From positions 105,791 to 169,790 of the forward strand of contig DATIEP010000049.1 in assembly GCA_035455745.1 (NCBI GenBank): DNA of 64,000 nt, given 5' to 3'. Source of the stretch: JADGGM01 sp027307005. Lineage in GTDB: Bacteria; Gemmatimonadota; Gemmatimonadetes; Gemmatimonadales; Gemmatimonadaceae. The position numbers were made by a program, and so were the translations under genes. Under the pieces are notes generated by a model. It was not told the DNA's origin. It was given only the letters and a program-made list of their open reading frames with translations, and made no database searches. Below, in pieces: positions 41,040 to 49,333 of the stretch (position 1 is the stretch's first letter; each line of letters starts with the position of its first letter).

Positions 41040-41190
41040 AGCACATCCCGGATGCTGCTGTTGAGCAGAGCATCCTTGTCGCGAAAATGCGTGTAGAACG
41101 TCGAGCGCGCGACATTCGCTCGTGCGAGGTTCTCCTTGACGACGATGTGTTCGTAGGACTGATAGCCGATGCGGTCGCGAGGATCATCGT
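41040..41190 (-). pseudogene. TetR-family regulator remnant upstream of copB
   Basis: About 45 residues of a TetR helix-turn-helix are readable: 'YEHIVVKENLARANVARSTFYTHFRDKDALL'. The upstream helix and the whole ligand domain are missing. The frame runs without a stop into copB at 40960. It probably once controlled metal genes; now it is too short to act. The 476 bases between copB and the gene at 41438 hold only this remnant and spacer. Confidence 0.6.
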
Positions 41191-41437
41191 TAGCAAGATG
41201 ACCGGCGAGCGAATTCATGTGACCGCGAGCGACGCCCAACTGCAGCGCGAGCGCTGTCCTGATCGGTAGCCGCCGGAAGCCGACCGGACGTTGATGCCCA
41301 ACGACCCGCGCCACGGGTGCGCGGTGATGCGCGTTGGTGTCGGCAGTCTGCACAGCCGGCTGCGACGGAGGAGCCGTTCGCTGCAGGAGATCGACCGCCG
41401 ACACCGGTTCCGGCTGACGCGGTTTACCATCGGATCC

Positions 41438-41866
41438 ATGACACACTTCTTCGCTTTCAAGCCGCTGCAGCTCGCGGCGCTCGCATTGCTGGCCTTGCCG
41501 GCCGCCTCGAGCACGCTGCCAGGACCCACCGGTGAGGACCCGATCCGCGCGGTCGAACGCCAATGGTTGGACGCCGAATATCACGCGGATACGACGACGC
41601 TCAAGAAATTGCTCTTGCCGGAGTATCGGACCGTTAGCTGGAACGGCGTCCACACTCGCGACCAGTTGATCGCGGCGGTCGCGAAGCGCGCGGGGCGCGG
41701 TGTCGAGCCGCCCTACCCGACGCCCACGATCGAGATCCATGGCGCTACGGCGCTCGCAACCTTCGCCGCGGGGGACACGTCGTACAGCGCCGACGTGTTC
41801 GTGTTCGAGAAGGGAGAGTGGCACGCGATGTACTCCCAGCACACGTCGATCACGAAGAAGCCTTAG
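41438..41866 (+). CDS. SnoaL/DUF4440-like (NTF2-fold) exported protein
   Basis: 142 residues. Signal peptide 'FKPLQLAALALLALPAASSTLPGP', then 'DPIRAVERQWLDAEYHADTTTLKKLLLPEYRTVSWNGVHTRDQLIAAVAK' and 'ATFAAGDTSYSADVFVFEKGEWHAMYSQHTSI', the DUF4440/NTF2-like pattern. The fold forms a small cone with a cavity; activity varies. Its stop overlaps the end of the convergent response regulator by 4 bases. Confidence 0.8.
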   Translation: MTHFFAFKPLQLAALALLALPAASSTLPGPTGEDPIRAVERQWLDAEYHADTTTLKKLLLPEYRTVSWNGVHTRDQLIAAVAKRAGRGVEPPYPTPTIEIHGATALATFAAGDTSYSADVFVFEKGEWHAMYSQHTSITKKP

Positions 41867-42633
41867 GTGCGTCGCGGGAGCTGGCCGAAGCGCGCACGAA
41901 CCGTAGCGCGGTAGGATCGGCTCACGGGCACGGAGTGGCCGGTGCTCATGCAGAGCATGACGGCGCCCCGGACGGACAGTCGCATCGAACGAACCTGATC
42001 CACGCGCACGATCGCGGAGCGATGGACGCGCACGAACTCCATCGGATCGAGGCGCGAGTCGAGTGTCGTCAACGACTCGCGCCACAGATGGGAGCGGGAC
42101 GCGGTGTGAACGGTTACATAGTAGTCATCGGCCTGGATCCAGACGACCTCTGACACGGGCACGATGGCGACGCGAGTGCCTTCGGGGATGACGAGACGAT
42201 CCGCGCTCGGACCGCCCTGCACCAACGTCTCGAGCGCGATCCGCAGCTCCCGATCGCGTCGTGAATCGATGACCTCGCGACATCGCTCGACAGCCATCCG
42301 CACGCGCTCCTCGGTGATCGGCTTGAGGAGATAGTCGAGCGCCTGGCGCTCGAACGCACGTACGGCGAACGCATCGTAGGCGGTGACGAACACGATGCGG
42401 GGCACCGGCACGCCGCGAGCGACGAGGGCGTCGGCGATCGCCAGCCCCGTTAGGCTGGGCATCTGGATGTCGAGGAACACCGCGTCGGGAGCGTGCCCCA
42501 CAACGGCATCGACAGTCGCCATCCCATCCGCCGCTTCGGCCACGACGGTCACGCCCTGTTCCGTCAGGATCTGACGCAGGCCGCGGCGCGCGGCGGGCTC
42601 GTCATCGGCCACCACGACCCGCAGGTCGTTCAT
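41863..42633 (-). CDS. LytTR-type response regulator
   Basis: 256 residues from the ATG at 42633. Receiver at 1-120 ('VVADDEPAARRGLRQILTEQ', phospho-acceptor D55 in 'AVFLDIQMPS', 'VTAYDAFAVRAFERQALDYLLKPI'). LytTR DNA-binding domain at about 145-250 ('VSEVVWIQADDYYVTVHTASRSHLWRESLTTLDSRLDPMEFVRVHRSAIVRVDQV'). Its ATG overlaps the kinase stop (ATGA). It closely parallels the pair at 24975. Confidence 0.88.
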   Translation of the reverse strand: MNDLRVVVADDEPAARRGLRQILTEQGVTVVAEAADGMATVDAVVGHAPDAVFLDIQMPSLTGLAIADALVARGVPVPRIVFVTAYDAFAVRAFERQALDYLLKPITEERVRMAVERCREVIDSRRDRELRIALETLVQGGPSADRLVIPEGTRVAIVPVSEVVWIQADDYYVTVHTASRSHLWRESLTTLDSRLDPMEFVRVHRSAIVRVDQVRSMRLSVRGAVMLCMSTGHSVPVSRSYRATVRARFGQLPRRT

Positions 42634-43694
42634 CGATCCGTGCATCGTGGAATCTCGATCTCGGCGAGACTGGCGCCGTCGTTCATGCGGAGCGTGATGC
42701 GACCGGACGCGCCGTACAAGGCGGCGAGCCGGCCCGAGGTATTGGCGAGCCCAATGCCGGTTGACGCCAATGCGACGGTCGTTAGGCAGGTGTCGGCCGC
42801 GGTGGAATCGGACTCGCGGACCCACAGCGTGAGTCGAGTCGCGTCGGCACGCGCACCGATCTCGACGACCGAGGCGCCCGGACGGCGGCCGACGCCGTGG
42901 CGGAACGCATTCTCGACGACGGGTTGATAGATGAGCGCCGGCACGGGATGACCGAGGAGCGTGCCGTCGATGCACCACTGCACAGAGACGCGGTCGTCGT
43001 ACCGGATTTCTTCGATCGCCACGTAGTGACGGAGCGTCTCGAGCTCGTCGGCGAGCGGGACAAGATGCGTCGGTTCGGTGTTGAGCGCCGAACGAAGCGT
43101 GTCGCCAAACAGGCCGATCGTGCGGAGCGCCCGCTGTCCATCGCCTTCCCGCACGAACACTCCGATCGTGTTGAGCACGTTGAACACGAAGTGTGGCTGG
43201 ATCTGCGCGCGCAGCGCGTCGAGGCGCGCGGTCGCGAGTGCTCCCTGGAGACCAGCGGCACGCCGCGCCAACACCAGCGCCACGCCCGTACCGACGAGGC
43301 CAGCATAGGCGAGCAGCGACGTCGCGCTCCAGCCCATCAGCTCCGTCCACACGGTGGTGCCGAACGAGAACTGTGATGGACCGGCGATCGGTGCCAGTCG
43401 CGCCAGCGCCGAATACACGACGGCGTGAATCGCCGCGAAGGTCGAACAGAGCAACACATGGATCGCTACCGTGCGACCGCGCGGCGGCCACGCTGCCCCT
43501 TCGCGAATCACCAGCGCAATGACGATGGGCGTCGCGATGGACCAGACAAGCCAAGGCGTCGAACGGGTCAACACCGCCACCAGAAATGGCATCGAGTGGC
43601 CGAGCGCGTGCGCATACGCGATCGTCTCGGCCGCAGATCCGGTGGCCGGAATCAGCCATATCGCGGCGATGCCAATTACGACACGACGGGACAT
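42630..43694 (-). CDS. LytS-type sensor histidine kinase
   Basis: 354 residues. Four transmembrane segments in residues 5-150, then the His_kinase region 'IQPHFVFNVLNTIGVFVREGDGQRAL' (H168 likely phosphorylated) and ATPase N-box 'VVENAFRHG' (N262), with 'GIGLANTSGRLAALYG' as the G-box. It is the partner of the regulator overlapping its stop. A second such pair is at 23887-25754, so paralogous sensory units exist in this window. Confidence 0.88.
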   Translation of the reverse strand: MSRRVVIGIAAIWLIPATGSAAETIAYAHALGHSMPFLVAVLTRSTPWLVWSIATPIVIALVIREGAAWPPRGRTVAIHVLLCSTFAAIHAVVYSALARLAPIAGPSQFSFGTTVWTELMGWSATSLLAYAGLVGTGVALVLARRAAGLQGALATARLDALRAQIQPHFVFNVLNTIGVFVREGDGQRALRTIGLFGDTLRSALNTEPTHLVPLADELETLRHYVAIEEIRYDDRVSVQWCIDGTLLGHPVPALIYQPVVENAFRHGVGRRPGASVVEIGARADATRLTLWVRESDSTAADTCLTTVALASTGIGLANTSGRLAALYGASGRITLRMNDGASLAEIEIPRCTDR

Positions 43695-43799
43695 CTCTGT
43701 AAAGTAGGGACCGGTATGCGAGCTACGTAGCGCGACGCAGGCACGCGTGCAGCGAACGATGCATATCGTGCAGCGAGTCGCACCGTTTCGGGCGGCTGC

Positions 43800-44306
43800 T
43801 CAGCGGTTTCTCGTTCCGGTCAGCTTGATGTGCACCACCGACTCCGCTCCGTTGACGGTGTAGCTTGCCGTCTCGGTGCCGACGAACGTGGCATCGCGCA
43901 GGCGGCCGACGCCGTGGATGGTGACCATCGCTCCCGTACGCGCCGTGCTCGCGTACGGTCCGGCATCCATGATGACGCTGTCGGCATCCACTTTCACGCG
44001 CAGCGCAATCGGCTTCGCGTGAGTCGGATACAGGATGAACCAACCCGTGGTGTCGGCGGTCGCCGTCATCTCGTACGTCACGAGTGTCGAGTCGTTCGCT
44101 GCATTCGTCGCCGTCATCTTCCATTTGCCGGCAAGATCGGCGAGCCTGAGCGGAGCTGGTTCGGGCGTCGAAGCGGGGGGCTTGGCTCGTGCAGTTGCCG
44201 CGGTATCCACCATCGATGCGGTGTCGGTGGCCGAGGCGGCGGCGCGGCCGGTGTTCTGGCACGCGGCCAGGGCGATCGCGCAGAGAGTTAGGCATGACCG
44301 GCGCAT
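43800..44306 (-). CDS. Lipoprotein of unknown function
   Basis: 168 residues. 'MRRSCLTLCAIALAACQNTG' gives a lipobox LAAC. A Thr/Ala/Pro-rich linker is followed by 'LADLAGKWKMTATNAANDSTLVTYEMTATADTTGWFILYP' and 'VKVDADSVIMDAGPYAST', a small beta-barrel-like arrangement. No family is recognised. It starts 492 bases before the reductase fragment and ends 105 bases from the kinase start. Confidence 0.65.
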   Translation of the reverse strand: MRRSCLTLCAIALAACQNTGRAAASATDTASMVDTAATARAKPPASTPEPAPLRLADLAGKWKMTATNAANDSTLVTYEMTATADTTGWFILYPTHAKPIALRVKVDADSVIMDAGPYASTARTGAMVTIHGVGRLRDATFVGTETASYTVNGAESVVHIKLTGTRNR

Positions 44307-44467
44307 CGTGGTTTCCGGTGGTTGAGAGGTCGATTAATTTGGCGCGGTGAGTCCACGGCGACTAGACGGTGCGAGGCGTGCGGCATAGCGGGGTGCCTGG
44401 ACGGAGTCTTCAAGAAATCCTCGCACCGGGATAGTCTCAAGTGAATGCTGACGATGTCCGGGCGCGA

Positions 44468-44642
44468 ACACACCGAATACTGCCGACGATTGCGCTGGAG
44501 CCGCTCGTGGGCGCTGTGTTAGGCGTGGTGGTGTTGCACGACGTGTTGGGGAGTATGGCGCTCGTGGGGTGGCGTGCTGATCATTGGCGGCGCCGCGTAC
44601 TTCAGTGGGGCCACCTGGTCCATTGCTCTCTCGTCATTTTAA
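44468..44642 (+). pseudogene. EamA/DMT-transporter C-terminal remnant with a frameshift
   Basis: 'LPTIALEPLVGAVLGVVVLHDVLGSMALVG' matches the last two helices of drug/metabolite transporters (EamA). At about 44570 the reading frame must shift by one base to continue 'GVLIIGGAAYFSGATWSIALS' and reach a stop at 44640-44642. Earlier helices are absent. It is one of several fragments bordering the accessory island. Confidence 0.6.
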
Positions 44643-45078
44643 CGAGCTGGTGCGTGGCCTGAGCGGCACTGTGTACGGTCGGCGCATGTACGAGATCATG
44701 CGTTATTGGGACGAAGACCATTCGGACTGGGACGCGGAGGAGCGCGAGTTTGCGGACGTGTGGCGGAGCAAGCCCAAGCGGGTGGTGTCGCGGTCGCTCA
44801 AGTCGGTCGGGCCTAACGCTACGCTCATCGGGGACAACGTCGAAGCGGAGATTCGCGGACTCAAATCCCGGCTCGATGGGCAGGTTGATGTTGGCGGGCC
44901 GCACCTGGCGCGAAACCTAACGGACTGTGGGCTGATCGACGAGTATCGACTGTACTTCCGGCCGGTGGTGGTTGGTGGCGGCACGCCGTTCTTCGCCGGC
45001 CCGCGGCCGCCGCTGAGGCTTGTGGCTAACGACTTGATCGGGGAGGACGCGGTTCGGTTGACATACGTTCCTGCGTGA
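44635..45078 (+). pseudogene. N-terminally truncated RibD_C/dihydrofolate reductase-like protein
   Basis: The frame contains 'HFNELVRGLSGTVYGRRMYEIMRYWDED', 'KPKRVVSRSLKSVGPNATLIGDNVEAEIRGLKSRLDGQVDVGGPHLARNLTDCGLIDEYRLYFRPVVVGGGTPFF', typical of the bacterial RibD C-terminal reductase family. About the first 40 residues, including the NADPH-binding start ('...SLDGV...'), are lost where it joins the DMT remnant. A degenerate second copy of bases 44793-44925 lies at 50310-50452. Confidence 0.65.
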
Positions 45079-45262
45079 GCGAGAGTCGCGTTCGCATATT
45101 TGGCACCGCGCTGCCCTGTTCCACGGGTTGGACCTCAATCGACGGCGACACTGGCAGTCTTTGACCAAAGCGCAAATTGCCGTTGCAGATAGCTGCGGAA
45201 CACTACCTCTTCGCAGTCCAGAAAATATGTTACTTACCCATGGACGTCAGGACCAGTCGCGA

Positions 45263-46300
45263 TTATGGCAGGCCCGCGACCACCGAATGAATAGCATCGG
45301 CGAAGTCAATCTTGTCATTCAGGTAAGCCTGCCAGTCAGTTTCCAGTACGCGCCGATATTTAGGCCAGTTGCCGCCACTGTAGACTTGATATCGGTACCC
45401 GTAAGGCGTGAAGCTTGCCTGCCCAGATGCCGGCAGCACGCGACGCAATTCCACCCCTGAGGTGTAAAACAGCAGTGCATGCCACAAGTCGCCAACATCT
45501 TTGTGCTGAATGCGGCCTTCGGCAGCGAGCGCATTCATCACCGTGTCGGCAAAACTGTGCGACGCTTCATGGAACAGCAGCTCAAATCCGATGAGATCCT
45601 GGTTGGCCGGGCCGTTGCTCGAAAATGTTGTATGGGGCGGGAGAGTTGTGAGGGCGTAGCCGAGTGCAACGACATAGTAGCAAACGTCCACACGAATCGG
45701 CGCTGCGGGCCACGGCTGGTGCAAGTCCTTTGTCATTGCTGAAGCCAGTTTCGGTCCGAGCGATTGCACTCGCTCCTCTTGCGATGCGATCCAATTTTCA
45801 TTGGACTCGTTGTGAGCCGGCCACCAGTACTTGCGATAAATCACGGCCGCGCTTTGCAACACAGCAACGATCTCCGGCGGCAATGCCGCTGGATTCAGAC
45901 GCGCGCCGTCGTCCGGCTGCTCAGCAAGATTGTCGTTGATCTGAATGAGCTCATCGTTGCCCAACGGCCCAAACTGCTGGCTGGTCCCGAAATGTTCGGC
46001 ATAGAAACTCACTGCTGCGTTCCACTGCGCCTCGTCCTGTGTGCTCATTCCCGAGGCAGATAGCGGAGCGGCGCTTTGCACGCCACGAGCCGGCTTGCCC
46101 ACGCGAAGCTTTGCTTCGTGGAACAGAGCCTGATGCAGGTTGACCCAGAAATTGCTGTGAAAATCGAACAGCGGTGTGGTGCGCACCAGTTGAGGTTTTT
46201 CTTGCGCCGTCACTCGTGAAGGCCGAGCCAACAACGCTGCGAGCGTCGCGCAAATCAACAACGGCGACGTCGATCGCCACCACCATGTGCGCTTGAGCAT
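45263..46300 (-). CDS. Exported putative metallopeptidase-like protein with an HExxH motif
   Basis: 345 residues from the ATG at 46300. A signal peptide ('SPLLICATLAALLARPSRVTAQE') is followed by a domain containing 'FELLFHEASHSFAD', which fits the HExxH zinc-peptidase motif, and 'FHSNFWVNLHQALFHEAK' upstream. The rest ('IYRKYWWPAHNESNENWIASQ', 'GDLWHALLFYTSGVEL') matches no family I know. Lower GC and only one GTTAGGC word in the surrounding 5.5 kb suggest transfer. A glutamic-acid ligand further downstream is likely but I cannot place it. Confidence 0.6.
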   Translation of the reverse strand: MLKRTWWWRSTSPLLICATLAALLARPSRVTAQEKPQLVRTTPLFDFHSNFWVNLHQALFHEAKLRVGKPARGVQSAAPLSASGMSTQDEAQWNAAVSFYAEHFGTSQQFGPLGNDELIQINDNLAEQPDDGARLNPAALPPEIVAVLQSAAVIYRKYWWPAHNESNENWIASQEERVQSLGPKLASAMTKDLHQPWPAAPIRVDVCYYVVALGYALTTLPPHTTFSSNGPANQDLIGFELLFHEASHSFADTVMNALAAEGRIQHKDVGDLWHALLFYTSGVELRRVLPASGQASFTPYGYRYQVYSGGNWPKYRRVLETDWQAYLNDKIDFADAIHSVVAGLP

Positions 46301-46415
46301 GTATGCCTCTTTGGAAAATGTCAAAGAGGCGGGCAAGGTTACACGTGACGCGGCTTCGCAAACCGCCTCGGTCTCTGCCTCTCTGTTCGGGTGACACCCT
46401 AATGTGCGGGAGCGT

Positions 46416-47207
46416 TCACCGTCTTGAACAAATCGGCAAACTGGAACGGCGGCTCCATTCCGTGGGCGATTCGCCCAGGAGACAACGGAATTCGCGAGTC
46501 ATGTGGGCTTGGTCCGCGAACCCGGAACGCGCCGCGATTTCCGCCCATGTAACGGAGCGGCCTCGCGAACTGGCGAGGGCGCGGTGCAGACGCTCGATGC
46601 GAATGACGCGTTTGGGCGATAGGCCGACGTGCTGCATCAGGCGAGAGCGCAGCGTCCTCAAGGGTAAGCGAGTGTGAGCGGCCATCTCTTCGACCCGAGT
46701 GTGCTCGGCAAAGGGGAAGCGGGCGACGCGATTCTCGCCGGACCATTTGCGGCTCAGAAAATTCGAAATTACGCCAATGGCAGAGAGTGGGGACGTGAAT
46801 TCGCCTAACTGGTTCATCAATAGCCTCCCGTGTGCGCCGAACACGTCCTCGACAAACACAGTATGATCCGTGAAATCAGACGCCGGGAACTTAGTGAGCT
46901 GAGGTAATGCGCCTGGGCGCAAGCGAGCGCCGCACGTGAGAATCCGATTGCCCATCGTGACATCCGCAAAGTGAGAGCGCGGACCGACCAGAAAGCATCG
47001 CGCCTCAACGCGTGAATTCTCACGCGACATAGCGAAAATCAGATTGGGATTCGCGTCGGGAACGATCCGCCAGGTGAGTCCCCCTGAGCTCGAAGTTCGT
47101 TGTATCCAGAAGTGCTCAATGAAGGACTCCTGGTTGCGCACGGGCCGAAACAATGTTGCTCTGCTGGCACCAGCGCCTGCTTGATCGAGGAGAATCATGA
47201 GATGCAC
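46416..47207 (-). CDS. AraC-family transcriptional regulator
   Basis: 263 residues. The N-terminal domain resembles the arabinose-sensor-like region of DUF6597-type AraC proteins ('FRPVRNQESFIEHFWIQRTSSSGGLTWRIVPDANPNLIFAMS'). The C-terminal two-helix-turn-helix region is clear: 'VEEMAAHTRLPLRTLRSRLMQHVGLSPKRVIRIERLHRALASSRGRSVTWAEIAARSGFADQAHMTREFRCLLGESPTEWSRR'. It presumably controls island genes nearby. The GC content here is lower than in the flanking core genes. Confidence 0.82.
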   Translation of the reverse strand: MHLMILLDQAGAGASRATLFRPVRNQESFIEHFWIQRTSSSGGLTWRIVPDANPNLIFAMSRENSRVEARCFLVGPRSHFADVTMGNRILTCGARLRPGALPQLTKFPASDFTDHTVFVEDVFGAHGRLLMNQLGEFTSPLSAIGVISNFLSRKWSGENRVARFPFAEHTRVEEMAAHTRLPLRTLRSRLMQHVGLSPKRVIRIERLHRALASSRGRSVTWAEIAARSGFADQAHMTREFRCLLGESPTEWSRRSSLPICSRR

Positions 47208-47220
47208 TCACGCTAAGTCC

Positions 47221-47356
47221 TGCCGTATCCGGCGATCGCGCAGGATTTCCAAAAGACGTTTCGTGTGTTGAAGGCGCTGCCGAGACATCTTGCTCCGCGC
47301 GCACGGCGCGTACTTCGAGATGGAGAAGAAATACGTGAAGTGCAAAGCCGGTGACA
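47221..47356 (+). pseudogene. C-terminal remnant of a subclass B3 metallo-beta-lactamase, frameshifted
   Basis: Plus-strand translation gives 'YPAIAQDFQKTFRVLKALP', then, after a shift near 47281, 'RDILLRAHGAYFEMEKKYVKCKAGD'. This matches the end of B3 enzymes (the 'GAHGxYFxMxxKYxxL' region). Only about 45 residues remain and the metal-binding HxHxDH part is absent, so it has no hydrolytic function. The fragment is in the island between AraC and PhzF. Confidence 0.6.
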
Positions 47357-48265
47357 CTAGAATTCGGGAACATCGAGTACACCCGACATGACCGGCACGA
47401 CCTGTCCGCCGATATGGACCGCGGTGACGGTGCCGTTGCTCCTTTCGGTGCGCCCTCGGATCAGACTGGGCCGCCCCATATCCACGCCTTGCTCAATTCG
47501 CCACGACACATCGCCATCTCGAGCGGATTGCAATGATGCAAGCCGTGAAATCGTCGCAGCTGCGGCGCTGCCGGTGGCAGGATCCTCGACGATGCTATCA
47601 AGAGGCGCAAACATGCGGGCGTGTAGCTCGTGCGGCGCCGCTCGGCAATAGCAAAATATGGCGTCGGTACCGATCGGCGTTAGAACTCGTTCGTGAGTCG
47701 CCAAGTTGGGTTTGGCCCGCCGCAACGCGTCGCGCGATACAAGCTCTGCGATGGCGAACGGGAGACCTACGGATAAGACCTGAGGTGAGTGGCTTACAAG
47801 ATTGATGTCGGATGCGGCGAGCGACAGGCACTCGGCGACGTCGGCAGCGCTGACTACCGATCCGAAGGCCAGGCTTTGGGGTGCCATGAATTCCGCGCCG
47901 ACAGTCTTGCTTTGTTCGGATACGAGCCGGATCGGCACCAGCCCCGCGGCCTCTTCGAACACGATTCGATCGAGTGGTGGCCGTCGATCTCCCCGCTCTC
48001 GCGCAAAGACAACGGCGGTACCGACGTTGGGGTGTCCGGCAAAGGGGACTTCGGTTCGAGGCGTGAAAATGCGCACACGGGCGCTGTGCTCCGGAAACTG
48101 TGGCGGCAACACGAAGGTGGTTTCCGAATAGTTGAACTCCGTGGCAATCGCCTGCATTTGCGCGCTGGTCAGGCCCTCAGCATCGAGAACGACTGCGAGC
48201 GGATTGCCCCCGAAGACTCGTTCCGTGAAGACGTCGACCGTTACGTAGCGTCGCTGCATGAGCAT
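47357..48265 (-). CDS. PhzF-family isomerase/epimerase-like protein
   Basis: 302 residues. 'YVTVDVFTERVFGGNPLAVVLDAEGLT' and 'FNYSETTFV' (E48 is the catalytic Glu of the PhzF family), 'FTPRTEVPFAGHPNVGTAVVF', and the second-half repeat ending 'DPATGSAAAATISRL'. This is the duplicated diaminopimelate-epimerase fold. PhzF itself isomerises a phenazine precursor, but most family members have unknown substrates and no phenazine genes are nearby. Confidence 0.85.
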   Translation of the reverse strand: MLMQRRYVTVDVFTERVFGGNPLAVVLDAEGLTSAQMQAIATEFNYSETTFVLPPQFPEHSARVRIFTPRTEVPFAGHPNVGTAVVFARERGDRRPPLDRIVFEEAAGLVPIRLVSEQSKTVGAEFMAPQSLAFGSVVSAADVAECLSLAASDINLVSHSPQVLSVGLPFAIAELVSRDALRRAKPNLATHERVLTPIGTDAIFCYCRAAPHELHARMFAPLDSIVEDPATGSAAAATISRLASLQSARDGDVSWRIEQGVDMGRPSLIRGRTERSNGTVTAVHIGGQVVPVMSGVLDVPEF

Positions 48266-48437
48266 GCCACTCCTTTCATTAGTCCGGAAGCGTGGTCAGC
48301 AAGTTCGCGTCCGGAGGCCCAGTCGCCGAAGATCTTGAGTTCCTTGATCTCGCTTGTAGCTGCGAATTTGGGACGCCTCGCACCTTGCATGCGCACTGCG
48401 TAAGCAAACTCCGCTTTGTTCATGGTTTTGGGCGTGA

Positions 48438-49184
48438 CTAACGGAATTGCGCATTGGGGGATCCCCCCCGATGGTCGCATGATGCACGTGACGTGCGTAG
48501 CGCGGCTTTCAAGAACGCGGTCACCAAGGGATGAGGCGCCGTCGGTGTGGAGCGGACTTGCGGGACGAAGAGCGTTCCGACAAAGAAAGGATGGTTAGGA
48601 AGTTCAAGAACTCGAAGTTCACCCTCTGCGTCGGACCCTACGAAGTGCATCGCCCCGGAGCGGAGGGTGCCCGCAACCTCAGGATTGACGCCAAAATCGC
48701 AGTAGTATTGTTCAGAGACATCGAGCGCGCCGTACATGGCTGCCACGCGAGATCCAGCGGTGAGGTGAAGTTGCATTTCGCGACCTACCAACGAGCACGC
48801 AAGCTTCGAGATAAATAGATTGGATGCATACGGGTCGCATTCCGCATGTTGGGCATCCTGAAAGCCGAGGACATGGCGGGCGTACTCGAGCACCATGTGT
48901 TGAAAACCTGCGCATGTTCCAAGGCACGGGATGTTGTTTTCCCGCGCTTCCCGAATTGCCCAGAGCGCCTTATCCATGTTCTTGTAGGGGCCGCCCGGCG
49001 CCACCCAGATTCCCGAGAACTGGCGACGGAGCACGTCGTCAATCTCGTGCGTGCCTACCCACAGGGCCTCGACATCCGCGTGCAGCGCTTCGCGGGAATG
49101 TTCGATCGCGGAATTCGTGGCGGTATGTGGAGTGAGGGAGGCATCATATTCGCCAAGAATGGCTATCCGAATTGCACTCGACAT
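48438..49184 (-). CDS. Class I glutamine amidotransferase-like (CTP-synthase GATase-type) protein
   Basis: 248 residues from the ATG at 49184, with GGAGGG upstream. 'VAPGGPYKNMDKALWAIREARENNIPCLGTCAGFQHMVLEYAR' carries the nucleophile elbow (C91 in 'GTCAGFQ'). 'NHPFFVGTLFVPQVRSTPTAPHPLVTAFLKAA' is the C-terminal His-containing loop as in CTP synthase GATase domains, but no synthetase domain exists. It may act as a stand-alone amidase. It is divergent from the LysR gene at 49334. Confidence 0.8.
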   Translation of the reverse strand: MSSAIRIAILGEYDASLTPHTATNSAIEHSREALHADVEALWVGTHEIDDVLRRQFSGIWVAPGGPYKNMDKALWAIREARENNIPCLGTCAGFQHMVLEYARHVLGFQDAQHAECDPYASNLFISKLACSLVGREMQLHLTAGSRVAAMYGALDVSEQYYCDFGVNPEVAGTLRSGAMHFVGSDAEGELRVLELPNHPFFVGTLFVPQVRSTPTAPHPLVTAFLKAALRTSRASCDHRGGSPNAQFR

Positions 49185-49333
49185 CTCTATGCCCTCCGCG
49201 TCCGACGATCGCGCCGCTGGCTCCAATGCCACTCTTCCGGAGCGCCGAATGGCTGTCGGCGATGCTTGGCTGCGCCGAACGAAGAGTAGCGGACCCCTTG
49301 GCATGCGTCAAATCGAATGATATCATATAAGGT

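Noticed and set aside
41863..43659. A 598-codon minus frame joining the response regulator with upstream sequence
   Set aside because: The upstream part lies in another frame of the histidine kinase gene; the regulator has its own ATG at 42633 overlapping the kinase stop.
48241..48423. A possible 60-codon gene before phzF ('MNKAEFAYAV...')
   Set aside because: It overlaps the phzF start in another frame, matches no family, and could be decayed sequence; support is too weak to call.
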